From Planctomycetota bacterium (GTDB lineage Bacteria > Planctomycetota > J058 > JARGOJ01), in the NCBI GenBank assembly GCA_029210225.1, contig JARGOJ010000464.1, positions 1 through 7,099 on the forward strand: a stretch of 7,099 nt of DNA. The letters are read 5' to 3'. A program made the translations under genes and the position numbers. Shown piece by piece: positions 1-6,993 of the stretch. The first letter of the stretch is position 1; each line of letters begins with the position of its first letter. A model generated the notes under the pieces. The model was not told the origin of the DNA. It saw only the letters and a program-made list of their open reading frames with translations, and made no database searches.

Positions 1-6
1 ATCTTT

Positions 7-12
7 AAAGGA
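7..12 (+). promoter_or_regulatory. Ribosome binding site of the lipoprotein gene
   Basis: AAAGGA lies 9 bases before the ATG at 22. It supports that start even though the reading frame stays open to the left edge of the window. The codons before the ATG do not read like part of a signal peptide. Confidence 0.6.
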
Positions 13-21
13 CATTCTTCG

Positions 22-450
22 ATGAAACGCTCTGAAAAATCGATGCTCGCCTTTGCCATCATAGTTGGACTATGTGGGGGTTGCGCAACTCTCTACAAAA
101 GCAGTCAAGTCCGCATCTACGAACCCGGCAACGTGACCATCAAGAATGTTATCAAGCAGCGCAATCAATCGATTCGAATTGAGTATCAACCGCTCTCAGA
201 GACTCTCTACTATTCACCCGGAGTCGTCATCAATACCCGCAAGCGCGAGATCTCTCTGAAAATTATTCGCGCCCCGACCGAGGATGCCCCTGTCGTTGTG
301 ATGACTTCCACAGAAGAGCTGCAAAAACCCCAGAGAGCAGGACTCTCTGAAATCATTGAGGTCAGGAATCCCTCGGATAAGCCGATCTATCTCCTCGATG
401 CTCAAGGTCAACGGACACTCATTTACGAGGGCCAAGCCTCCCCGAACTAG
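22..450 (+). CDS. Small predicted lipoprotein of unknown function
   Basis: The 142-residue product starts with a basic n-region (KRSEK, residues 2-6), a hydrophobic stretch (about 8-17) and a cysteine at residue 21 in LCGGCATL, which is the layout of a lipoprotein signal peptide cleaved by signal peptidase II. The box is imperfect: Cys18 occupies position -3, where Leu, Val or Ile is usual. The mature part (about 122 residues) has no second membrane segment. It alternates hydrophobic and polar residues (for example VVVMTS, PIYLLDAQG), which suggests a mostly beta fold. I recognise no catalytic motif and no named family. It would sit anchored to a membrane, facing the periplasm. The ATG at 22 is chosen for its ribosome binding site and signal peptide. 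The gene converges on the DUF4442 gene with only 4 bases between stops. Any upstream partner lies outside the window. Confidence 0.8.
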   Translation: MKRSEKSMLAFAIIVGLCGGCATLYKSSQVRIYEPGNVTIKNVIKQRNQSIRIEYQPLSETLYYSPGVVINTRKREISLKIIRAPTEDAPVVVMTSTEELQKPQRAGLSEIIEVRNPSDKPIYLLDAQGQRTLIYEGQASPN

Positions 451-461
451 CCACTTAGTTC
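444..461. terminator. Short palindrome covering both convergent stop codons
   Basis: GAACTA (444-449) and TAGTTC (456-461) are perfect inverted repeats with a 6-base loop. The hairpin includes the TAG of the lipoprotein gene and the TAA of the DUF4442 gene. It could be a compact bidirectional terminator, but the stem is only 6 bp, AT-rich, and not followed by a T-run on either strand. It may therefore be chance. Confidence 0.25.
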
Positions 462-985
462 TTAGAGACCGCTTCTTGCGCGGCGCTTTCGCTTTGGGAA
501 GTCCGAGGCGGGCTAAGGCGCCAGGTGACATGGGCCTTGGAGACGATCTCGCCATCCTTGTTCTTGATATCGGCGACGATGTCAAAGTCGACGGTCTCTG
601 TGATGTTCTGTGGGGGTTCGGCCCGGCTCTCGGCGATCAAAGTCCCCCGGGCCTTTTTGATGTACTCAATAGACAGACCGGTCACAATACCGCGAACGCC
701 CTTGGGTAGAGCCGTGAGCATCGCCAGCCCGCTGGTCACTTCTCCGAGGTTCACGAGGGCAATGGCGTGGACGCAGTTGAGGTGATTCCTGACCGCACGC
801 CGATCTTTGAGTTGAACGCGGACAAAGCCAGGTTCTAACTCGATCACCCGAGCGCCGATGCTTCCAGTGTAGGGAGCCGTCCAGCCGACCACTTTACTGA
901 ACAGCCAGCGGCCACCGGGGAGAGGACTTAAGCGGTCCCATGCTTTCCTCAGCGTTTCTCCTGGTGAGTCGTGTGATTTCCCCAT
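455..985 (-). CDS. DUF4442 hotdog-fold protein, probable acyl-CoA thioesterase-like
   Basis: The 176-residue product reads as a DUF4442 protein, a hotdog-fold family related to PaaI/YiiD-type thioesterases. The N-terminal signature is LPGGRWLFSKVVG (22-34) followed by PYTGSIGARV (38-47). The core is RNHLNCVHAIALVNLGEVTSG (66-86), with Asn67, His68, His73 and Glu82 as candidate active-site residues, then RGIVTGLSIEYIKKARG (98-114), the beta-strand region of the fold. No signal peptide is visible, so it is probably cytosolic. Family membership suggests hydrolysis or binding of a thioester substrate, but the substrate cannot be told. The start at 985 is chosen because AGAGAGAGG lies 5 bases upstream and homologues begin near here. 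The frame stays open to 1174, but that would overlap the end of kinase B with arginine-rich, non-homologous sequence. It lies 97 bases downstream of kinase B on the same strand and looks more GC-rich than the kinases. Confidence 0.85.
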   Translation of the reverse strand: MGKSHDSPGETLRKAWDRLSPLPGGRWLFSKVVGWTAPYTGSIGARVIELEPGFVRVQLKDRRAVRNHLNCVHAIALVNLGEVTSGLAMLTALPKGVRGIVTGLSIEYIKKARGTLIAESRAEPPQNITETVDFDIVADIKNKDGEIVSKAHVTWRLSPPRTSQSESAAQEAVSKN

Positions 986-990
986 CTTTG

Positions 991-999
991 CCTCTCTCT
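991..999 (-). promoter_or_regulatory. Ribosome binding site of the DUF4442 gene
   Basis: On the minus strand AGAGAGAGG precedes the ATG at 985 by 5 bases. This decides the start against the longer open frame that reaches 1174. Confidence 0.65.
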
Positions 1000-1024
1000 T
1001 CAACGGCGATGAATCTGACGCGCA

Positions 1025-1030
1025 ATCATA
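1025..1030 (-). promoter_or_regulatory. Possible -10 element for the DUF4442 gene
   Basis: TATGAT on the minus strand matches TATAAT at 5 of 6 positions and would give a leader of roughly 30 bases. No convincing -35 hexamer lies 16-18 bases upstream, so this is weak. It matters because the 97-base gap after kinase B (986-1082) holds no clear rho-independent terminator. The gene could therefore be transcribed with the kinases, from its own promoter, or both. Confidence 0.25.
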
Positions 1031-1082
1031 CCTAAGAAGGCCCAGGGGAAGGAGAAATTTAGGATAAAGGATGGATCGTGTC

Positions 1083-3938
1083 TTATTCCCGACTCCCCTT
1101 AAGCGCGAGGACCTTTGCCTTGAAAGCCTGCAATTTCGTGCGATCCTCCCCCTTAAATTCAGACCTTTGCTCATAGTTCCCTATGAAATTTAGAATGGGC
1201 CCAAAATTGACGAAATCAGGCGTTCTTTCAATGCAAAGGACTAGCCTATCGCAGTTCACTCTCTCAAATCTTTGAGAGAGTGACTTCACGAGTTTAGGAA
1301 GGGCCTTTGGATACTTTCCCAGGCGGAAATACAGCAGCCCCAAACTCATATCGCAGCCAGCCATCCGCAATTCAAATTCAGTGCTAAGCGAGCTCAGAGG
1401 TTGACCAGCAGGTCGTCCCCTCGTCAGATCTCCCGCAACGGTCAAGTCTTTGCGCAGCGTTAGTATCAATTTAGCCTTCGTCATATATTTTTCTAGCTGA
1501 ACCTCTTCTCGGCGAAGAGACGCTTGATCCGTGCAAGAATGGAGCAAGACAGAAAAACTCAGCAACTCAATCCTCTCCGGTCGCGGATGAGCGTATTTCC
1601 TGGCCTCAGCTATGAGCTCCCGACAACGCTTCGATGTTGTTGGATCATGTTTCGTTCCCTGTTGATCCAACAACCGCCTCGCTTGCTCCGTCAAAGCAAT
1701 GGCCTTATAGAAACCGGGCGTTTTGTTGTGATTGAACGCGAAGTCCAAATCTTTGATTGGCGCTGAGTCTCTTTTTCTTTTACCCCACAGCTCAATATAT
1801 CCCTTACAAAAAAGAAGAAAGGGGTCTGTCGAGCTCTTTCTTACGAGAGCCATAATAGCTGGGTCCAAAGAGAGGTCATTTCTCGACCGGAGTCCATCAA
1901 ACGCTTCCAGGTAGATTCCCTGTCTCCCGGCCTCAAGTACGAATTGAAACTGCTCATAGCGCGCCCTATCAGATTCACTCTTTGTGCCCTTTCTCTGAGT
2001 CTCAGCGTAGAGCTGACTAAAATTAATACGCCCTCTCTCATCGAATCCGAAGCTCAATTCCTTTGGGATGGGGAAGCGAGGGTTTCTCACTCGAATGCGT
2101 GCGCAATAAAGAAATGCCTTTCGTTTGTCATTGCGCCCCAAAGCACTCTTCATAAATGATTGAAGGCTTCCTTCAGTTAAGTCGAGGCGTTTAATGAGCG
2201 GGAATTCATAGCTCAGATCCCGATGCTTACGATACACGTCCTCTTTCATGTAGTATTTCTCGGGCTTAAAGAGGTTATATCGCGATTGAAACAACTCACT
2301 CCATTCTGAAAAGAAATCAACTAGGTTCGCTTCAGACTGACTCAGGCGACTCAACATAGCCCTTGGTTTGTCAATGCCTCTCGTCGATTTAAACAGCTCT
2401 TCAACGCTCAAGTTGAGCTGGACAGATCTCTTCAATTTAGCAATGTAGGGCTCTAGACCAGGGATCTTCCGGAGACTTTGAATAAAGCCATCAGCGCGTT
2501 CAAAGTCCCCCAAACGAAAGGCACAGGAGGCCTTCATGAGGTTGACCGTGTTCCGCCAGGAATCAGGAAATGACTTGAGCCCTGCATAGATCTCATTCGC
2601 CTCCGAATACTCTTCCTTTGAGAAATGAATCGCGGCCTTCAAAAGTTGAGCATGCTTATATCTCTGATCCTTATCGAGCTGAGATTCTTTGAGCTTCTTT
2701 GAGTGAATGATTGCCAAGCTCGCAATACTCGGGCGTAACTTGATAAGCGACCGCTGAAACGGACCTGGATCTTTCCAAGAGAATGTCTCATGGGCGCTCT
2801 CTTCCAGCTCCTGTTCAAAGCTCATCGCCAATCGGTTCAACTCCTCATACTCCGCGCAGCATTTGAGCTCCTTTGTTAGAGAGAGGCAATGATCTAAATA
2901 GTGAACTGGTAAATCACTGTTTAACTGCTGAAAATGCTGACCTAGCAGCTTTGCCTCTCTCTCCTTTGCAGCCCTCCAATCAATTCCTTGTTGGTAAACA
3001 GCAGCCATTGAAAGCAGTAGCGCAATAACAATCGACCCGAGAATATAGAGTGATTGAAACCTGCGTGGCGCCTTTGCCCCCATGGCCTCACCACGAAGAA
3101 CCCTCTCGCAGTCTTCAATGAGGTCCTCGGCGCTTTTATAGCGTCTCTCAGGGTCTTTCGCCAAAGCCTTGCAAAACAAGTTTGAGAGAGATTCTGAATC
3201 AGAAGAAACAAAGTCACCAATCGGCCTCGGCTCTTTTGTCATGATCTTTTGCGCCAGCTCAATGAGGCTCGTCCCTCTAAAAGGTAACTCTCCTCCTGAA
3301 AGCAATTGATAGAGAATCACCCCCAGCGCCCACAAATCAGTTTGCGCGCTCACAGCTTCTCCGGAGAGCTGCTCCGGAGCCATGTAGCTGATGGTTCCCA
3401 CAATCTCGCCCTGCTGCGTCAATGTGTCTAAGTCTTGGTTCTTCGCGATGCCAAAGTCGGTCAAGAGCGGCTTGTTATCACTGCTACGAATGAGAATATT
3501 CGCAGGCTTGAGATCGCGATGAATAATTCTCCGGCTGTGAATCTCATCGAGCGCAGAAGCGAGCGGCCGAAGAACCCGCAAGCTGTCTTCAAGGGACCAG
3601 GGCTGCCCGTCCGCTATCTTAGAACTCAGGTCTTCCCCTTCGACAAACTCAAAGAGGATATAGGGCCAAGTCCCATTCGCTTTCATGGTGTGCACTTGAA
3701 CAATGTTCGTATGCTTAGCCGCGGCGAGAGAGATCGCTTCTCGCTCAAAACGTTGAAGATCATTTTCAGCAGGATCAAGAATGACTTTCAAAGCATACAG
3801 GGCGCCCTGTTTTTCAACTTTGTAAACCGCCCCCATGCCGCCCATGCCGAGCAAGTCGAGGATTTGAAAACCATCAAGAACCATCCCTACCTGAGGCAAT
3901 TTTCCTGAACTTGCTTTTCCGTATAAAGTTTGAGTCAT
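1083..3938 (-). CDS. Membrane Ser/Thr protein kinase B with TPR-like outer region
   Basis: This is a 951-residue bacterial PknB/Hanks-type kinase. The kinase domain spans about 22-282: glycine loop GMGGMG (31-36), ATP lysine 51 in YALK, helix-C Glu67, catalytic loop HRDLKPAN (140-147, Asp142 and Asn147), DFG (161-163), APE (187-189), Asp201 and Gly206 in DLWALG, and Arg266. Thr172 and Thr174 in the activation loop sit where PknB autophosphorylates. A basic stretch (KAPRR, 289-293) precedes one transmembrane helix (about 297-315), so the kinase should be cytoplasmic and residues about 320-951 outside. The outer part contains CysCys 360-361, two TPR-like helix pairs (about 431-495), a GRPAGQP motif and another TPR-like pair (about 864-890); overall it is unrecognised. 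It is a full-length paralogue of the upstream kinase, 3 bases away, and its start has a strong ribosome binding site inside that gene. Role inferred: sensing an envelope signal and phosphorylating cytosolic Ser/Thr targets. Confidence 0.93.
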   Translation of the reverse strand: MTQTLYGKASSGKLPQVGMVLDGFQILDLLGMGGMGAVYKVEKQGALYALKVILDPAENDLQRFEREAISLAAAKHTNIVQVHTMKANGTWPYILFEFVEGEDLSSKIADGQPWSLEDSLRVLRPLASALDEIHSRRIIHRDLKPANILIRSSDNKPLLTDFGIAKNQDLDTLTQQGEIVGTISYMAPEQLSGEAVSAQTDLWALGVILYQLLSGGELPFRGTSLIELAQKIMTKEPRPIGDFVSSDSESLSNLFCKALAKDPERRYKSAEDLIEDCERVLRGEAMGAKAPRRFQSLYILGSIVIALLLSMAAVYQQGIDWRAAKEREAKLLGQHFQQLNSDLPVHYLDHCLSLTKELKCCAEYEELNRLAMSFEQELEESAHETFSWKDPGPFQRSLIKLRPSIASLAIIHSKKLKESQLDKDQRYKHAQLLKAAIHFSKEEYSEANEIYAGLKSFPDSWRNTVNLMKASCAFRLGDFERADGFIQSLRKIPGLEPYIAKLKRSVQLNLSVEELFKSTRGIDKPRAMLSRLSQSEANLVDFFSEWSELFQSRYNLFKPEKYYMKEDVYRKHRDLSYEFPLIKRLDLTEGSLQSFMKSALGRNDKRKAFLYCARIRVRNPRFPIPKELSFGFDERGRINFSQLYAETQRKGTKSESDRARYEQFQFVLEAGRQGIYLEAFDGLRSRNDLSLDPAIMALVRKSSTDPFLLFCKGYIELWGKRKRDSAPIKDLDFAFNHNKTPGFYKAIALTEQARRLLDQQGTKHDPTTSKRCRELIAEARKYAHPRPERIELLSFSVLLHSCTDQASLRREEVQLEKYMTKAKLILTLRKDLTVAGDLTRGRPAGQPLSSLSTEFELRMAGCDMSLGLLYFRLGKYPKALPKLVKSLSQRFERVNCDRLVLCIERTPDFVNFGPILNFIGNYEQRSEFKGEDRTKLQAFKAKVLALKGSRE
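3366..3566 (-). repeat. Near-identical catalytic block, copy in kinase B
   Basis: This block encodes residues 125-191 of kinase B (helix E region, HRD loop, DFG, activation loop, APE) and aligns to 6231-6431 in kinase A. All 67 amino acids are identical. By hand count only about 14 of 201 bases differ, all synonymous. Neighbouring aligned windows drop to roughly 60-80% DNA identity. Confidence 0.8.
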
Positions 3939-3941
3939 GGT

Positions 3942-6812
3942 CTACCCCCTCGATTTCTTGAGCGCCAGGACTCGTCTCTTAAATGACTTCAGGCTTGATT
4001 TCATCGCTCCGTCCAAACCAGCCCGCGCTAACTGGCTGTTAATGGAGGCCACGACCGAGTCGAAATCTCGGAACGAAGGAAGGTTTTTCATGCAAACAAG
4101 AATCTCTGCCAGAGCAGCTGGAGCAGAGCTTCTCTTCAAAAGAGGCAAGAAGCGATCAAGCGCTTTTCGATAGTCTTCCAGCTTATAATATAGCTGTCCC
4201 CAACTCAGCGAACAGTTGTTCATACGTGCTTTGTATCTCTCTCCAACTAATCGACCATAAGGCTGTCCGTTTGGACGACCTGTATAAAGGGCCCTGCCCA
4301 CAGTCAATGTTAAGCGCAACTTCAAAACGGCTTCGGTTCGAGTTAAGCATTCCATCATGCTCTTTGATAGACGATGGGCATCAGCACTCGACTCACAAGA
4401 GTTAAGCATTAAACTGAATCGCAAGACATCGATGACATTCGGGCGAGAATGGGGCAGCTTCGCAGCCTTATCTAAGAGTTCAAAACAGCGCTTTAGCTTC
4501 GCTTTCGAAAGACCTTCATTCCTAATTGTGTGGCGAATGCAGAGCTTCCTAACATGCTCGGTCAGAGCGATCGCCTTCAAGACTCCGGGAGCCCGCTTGT
4601 GATCGACGACAAAGGTGAAGTCCTCGAACTGAGACAAGTCCTGCTCTGTCCCGTCAACAACCCGAATAAAGGACCTCCAAAAACGTTGAAAAGGATCGCT
4701 TGACTTGCGGTTCAAGAAATCAACAACAGCTCGGTCTCTAGCCAGGAACTCTCTCCGAAACAGATCATCAAATCCTTCGAGGTAAACCCCTTGTTTCCCG
4801 GCCTCAAAGACCATTTTGAAGTGATTGAGCAATCGTCCCCTTTCCAATCCAATGCGCCGGTGAAGATCAACGCAAAGCTCGGCGTAGTCGAGCTCGCCAT
4901 TCTCAACAAAGGCGTATTGAAAGGCCTTGGGAATTGGAAAGGCTGGGTTCAACTTCTTAACTCGACGGCAGTAAATCAGTGCAGTCCCGTGGTCGAGGCG
5001 CTTCTGAGCACTCTTCAAACAAAGCCGAAGAGTCTCTTCAGAGAGCGTCAGTTCTTCAATAAGGAGGAAGTCGTAGGAGAGCTCTCGATGTCTTATGGTT
5101 GCCATCTCTAGTTGAAAGGCGCTCTTCGGTTTGAATTTTTGGAAGCGTTGCTGAAACACGCTATTCCACGCTTTAAAAAGACTCTTTAACGGCGTCTCCA
5201 TTTTTATAAGTTGCTTTAAATAAGCGCTCGACCGATCAATGTTCCCCGCAGGCTTAAACAATTCCTCAACGCTTAAATGAATAAACGCCCTTTCTTGCAA
5301 TTGACGAATGACAGGAAGTCCCTCGGGCTGGCTCTCCAAACCATCCAAAAGCTCCGCCGCTTCTTTGAATTGACCGAGCTGAACAGCGCAAGATGCCTTC
5401 ATGACCCGTACCGTCACGGTCCAATCTCGTGACAGTCCAGCGAGGCGGTCATAGGCTTCAAAGGCGCGCTCAAACTGGCCGTTTCGATACAAGGAAAAGG
5501 CATTTAGAAGACCACGATCCTTGTATTTAACCTTGGCGTTCTCACTTAGGTCCTTTAGATCCTTCGTGTGGATAAAAGCCAGACTGGCGAGACTCGGGCC
5601 CAAGCTCCCCTGCATTCTCTGAATCTTCTTGGAGTCGACCCAGAACAGCCACGGTCCCTTTTCTTCAGTGACGCGGCGCTCAAGATCTGTCGCGAGTTGT
5701 TCAACGACCGCGAAATCCGCGCAACAACTCTTCGCTTCGCCGGAATTCAGGCCATGCTCAAGATAATGAACGGGCAATGCAGAGCTCAACCCTTCAAGCT
5801 TCCCCGCTAAGATTCTCGCTTCTCCTTCCCGCGATTCTTCCCACTCACGACCCTGTTGATAGACAAGCCCTGCCAATATTAAAGTCAGGATGAAGATTAT
5901 GGGGAGCGCCAGCAGCAGGATGCGTTTTCCTGATCGCCTTTGGACGAGTGCTTCCCCACGAGCGACGCGCTGGCAATCGTCAATGAATGCCTTCGCGCTG
6001 CTATAACGCTTTTCGGGATCTTTCGCGAACGCCTTCAAAAACAGTACACTAAGAGACTCCGGAAGCTTGGGCCCGTGCTCAGTAATTGGCCGTGCGTCCC
6101 TATTGATAATTTCCTGAGCCAAGTGCATCAGACTCGAACCAAGAAATGGTAACTCTCCTCCCGAGAGCAGTTGATAGAGGATGACGGCGAAGGCCCACAA
6201 ATCGGTTTGAGCGCAGATGCCTTCTCCGGCGAGCTGCTCCGGAGCCATATAGCTGATGGTTCCAACAATCTCGCCCTGTTGAGTCAATGTGTCTAAGTCT
6301 TGGTTCTTTGCGATGCCAAAGTCTGTTAAGAGAGGCTTGTTATCACTGCTACGAATCAGAATATTCGCGGGCTTGAGATCGCGATGAATGATTCTCCGAC
6401 TGTGAATCTCATCGAGCGCCGAGGCGAGCGGCTCAAGAACGCGCAAGCTCTCTTCAAGGGACCAGGGCTGTCCGTCCACTATTTTAGAGCTAAGGTCTTT
6501 CCCTTCAATAAACTCAAAGAGGATATAGGGCCAACCGCGCTGCCATTGAATAGTGTGAATTCTCACAATGTTTGGATGGGTCACAGCGGCGAGTGTGACA
6601 GCCTCACGCTCAAAACGTTCAAGGTCATTTTCGACAGGATCAAGAACGACTTTTAGCGCATAAATCGCGCCTTGCCTTTCAACTTTGTAGACCGCCCCCA
6701 TTCCGCCCATACCAAGCAATGCAACAATCTGATAACCATCAAGAAACTGCCCGACTTGGGGCAAGCTCCCCGAGCTTGATTCGCTGTTCAAAGTGTCCCT
6801 AGACCTGTTCAT
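3942..6812 (-). CDS. Membrane Ser/Thr protein kinase A with TPR-like outer region
   Basis: This 956-residue kinase has the same design as its downstream paralogue. The kinase domain spans about 25-285: GMGGMG (34-39), Lys54, Glu70, HRDLKPAN (143-150, Asp145 and Asn150), DFG (164-166), activation-loop Thr175 and Thr177, APE (190-192), Asp204 and Arg269. The usual glycine of subdomain IX (DxWxxG) is Ala209 here (DLWAFA), although the other catalytic residues are intact. A basic KRRSGKR-like stretch (about 292-297) precedes one membrane helix (about 298-317), placing the kinase inside and about 635 residues outside. The outer part has CysCys 363-364, TPR-like pairs at about 434-495 and 867-895, and a GRPNGQP motif. 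About 77% of roughly 274 aligned kinase-domain residues match kinase B; the outer regions are clearly homologous but much less alike. The ATG at 6812 is the only good start: an in-frame stop lies 21 bases upstream. Its Shine-Dalgarno is poor (GAAGG, 15 bases away). First gene of the minus-strand block. Confidence 0.92.
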   Translation of the reverse strand: MNRSRDTLNSESSSGSLPQVGQFLDGYQIVALLGMGGMGAVYKVERQGAIYALKVVLDPVENDLERFEREAVTLAAVTHPNIVRIHTIQWQRGWPYILFEFIEGKDLSSKIVDGQPWSLEESLRVLEPLASALDEIHSRRIIHRDLKPANILIRSSDNKPLLTDFGIAKNQDLDTLTQQGEIVGTISYMAPEQLAGEGICAQTDLWAFAVILYQLLSGGELPFLGSSLMHLAQEIINRDARPITEHGPKLPESLSVLFLKAFAKDPEKRYSSAKAFIDDCQRVARGEALVQRRSGKRILLLALPIIFILTLILAGLVYQQGREWEESREGEARILAGKLEGLSSALPVHYLEHGLNSGEAKSCCADFAVVEQLATDLERRVTEEKGPWLFWVDSKKIQRMQGSLGPSLASLAFIHTKDLKDLSENAKVKYKDRGLLNAFSLYRNGQFERAFEAYDRLAGLSRDWTVTVRVMKASCAVQLGQFKEAAELLDGLESQPEGLPVIRQLQERAFIHLSVEELFKPAGNIDRSSAYLKQLIKMETPLKSLFKAWNSVFQQRFQKFKPKSAFQLEMATIRHRELSYDFLLIEELTLSEETLRLCLKSAQKRLDHGTALIYCRRVKKLNPAFPIPKAFQYAFVENGELDYAELCVDLHRRIGLERGRLLNHFKMVFEAGKQGVYLEGFDDLFRREFLARDRAVVDFLNRKSSDPFQRFWRSFIRVVDGTEQDLSQFEDFTFVVDHKRAPGVLKAIALTEHVRKLCIRHTIRNEGLSKAKLKRCFELLDKAAKLPHSRPNVIDVLRFSLMLNSCESSADAHRLSKSMMECLTRTEAVLKLRLTLTVGRALYTGRPNGQPYGRLVGERYKARMNNCSLSWGQLYYKLEDYRKALDRFLPLLKRSSAPAALAEILVCMKNLPSFRDFDSVVASINSQLARAGLDGAMKSSLKSFKRRVLALKKSRG
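3945..3951 (-). promoter_or_regulatory. Ribosome binding site of kinase B, inside kinase A
   Basis: On the minus strand GAGGGGG lies 6 bases before the ATG at 3938 and within the last codons of kinase A. The intervening bases contain the kinase A TAG stop. Stop and next start are 3 bases apart, the arrangement expected for translational coupling, which would keep the two kinases at linked levels. Confidence 0.75.
6231..6431 (-). repeat. Near-identical catalytic block, copy in kinase A
   Basis: This block encodes residues 128-194 of kinase A and is the partner of 3366-3566, offset by 2865 bases. The protein is identical over 67 residues. The high similarity extends at the DNA level to about 6525 (about 91% over 300 bases by hand count) and then falls sharply to about 62% in the next 60 bases. 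Confidence 0.8.
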
Positions 6813-6904
6813 TTCATGAGTCGTGAGCCTTCAGCAATCATGTTAACAAAGGCTCTTCCTAGCACAGAAAAGTCGGCAAAAAAAAGCAGCCCGTCCCCAT
6901 CACT

Positions 6905-6926
6905 AAACCGGAACGACTCCGGGTTT
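6905..6926. repeat. Imperfect inverted repeat (hairpin)
   Basis: The arm AAACCGGA (6905-6912) pairs with TCCGGGTTT (6918-6926) around the loop ACGAC, giving 8 base pairs with one bulged G. It could be an operator or an RNA hairpin. The T-run that follows on either strand is only 3 bases, so it is not a standard terminator. Confidence 0.45.
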
Positions 6927-6972
6927 CACCAACGCGAAGCCATTAAAGAAACTCACCAGGCTCAGCTTAGAG

Positions 6973-6993
6973 TTGAGAGCTGTTCATTCTCAA
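6973..6993. repeat. Inverted repeat in the divergent promoter region
   Basis: TTGAGA (6973-6978) and TCTCAA (6988-6993) are perfect 6-base arms around 9 bases. A second pair, CAGCT (6963-6967) and AGCTG (6978-6982), overlaps it. The arrangement is compatible with a regulator binding site upstream of the gene at 7039, but short dyads also arise by chance. Confidence 0.3.

Noticed and set aside
214..785. Open frames on the opposite strand or in other frames of the lipoprotein and DUF4442 genes
   Set aside because: They are shadows: each overlaps a gene with clear signal peptide or family motifs and has no supporting start signal.
986..1082. A possible rho-independent terminator between kinase B and the DUF4442 gene
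   Set aside because: Only a 5-base pair (CCTAA with TTAGG) separated by about 23 bases is visible, with no T-run.
986..1174. An N-terminal extension of the DUF4442 gene by 63 codons
   Set aside because: It overlaps the end of kinase B, is rich in Arg and Ser, does not match the family N-terminus, and the start at 985 has a good ribosome binding site.
3435..3908. A 157-codon plus-strand open frame opposite kinase B, with a similar frame opposite kinase A (6384-6656)
   Set aside because: The two antisense proteins resemble each other, which could look like a conserved gene, but this follows from the strong sense-strand conservation of the kinase domain. Neither is known to me as a protein family.
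6878..6890. The T8 run (minus strand) after GGGCTGC as a terminator
   Set aside because: No stable GC-rich stem immediately precedes the T-run; it is more likely an A/T tract in a promoter region.
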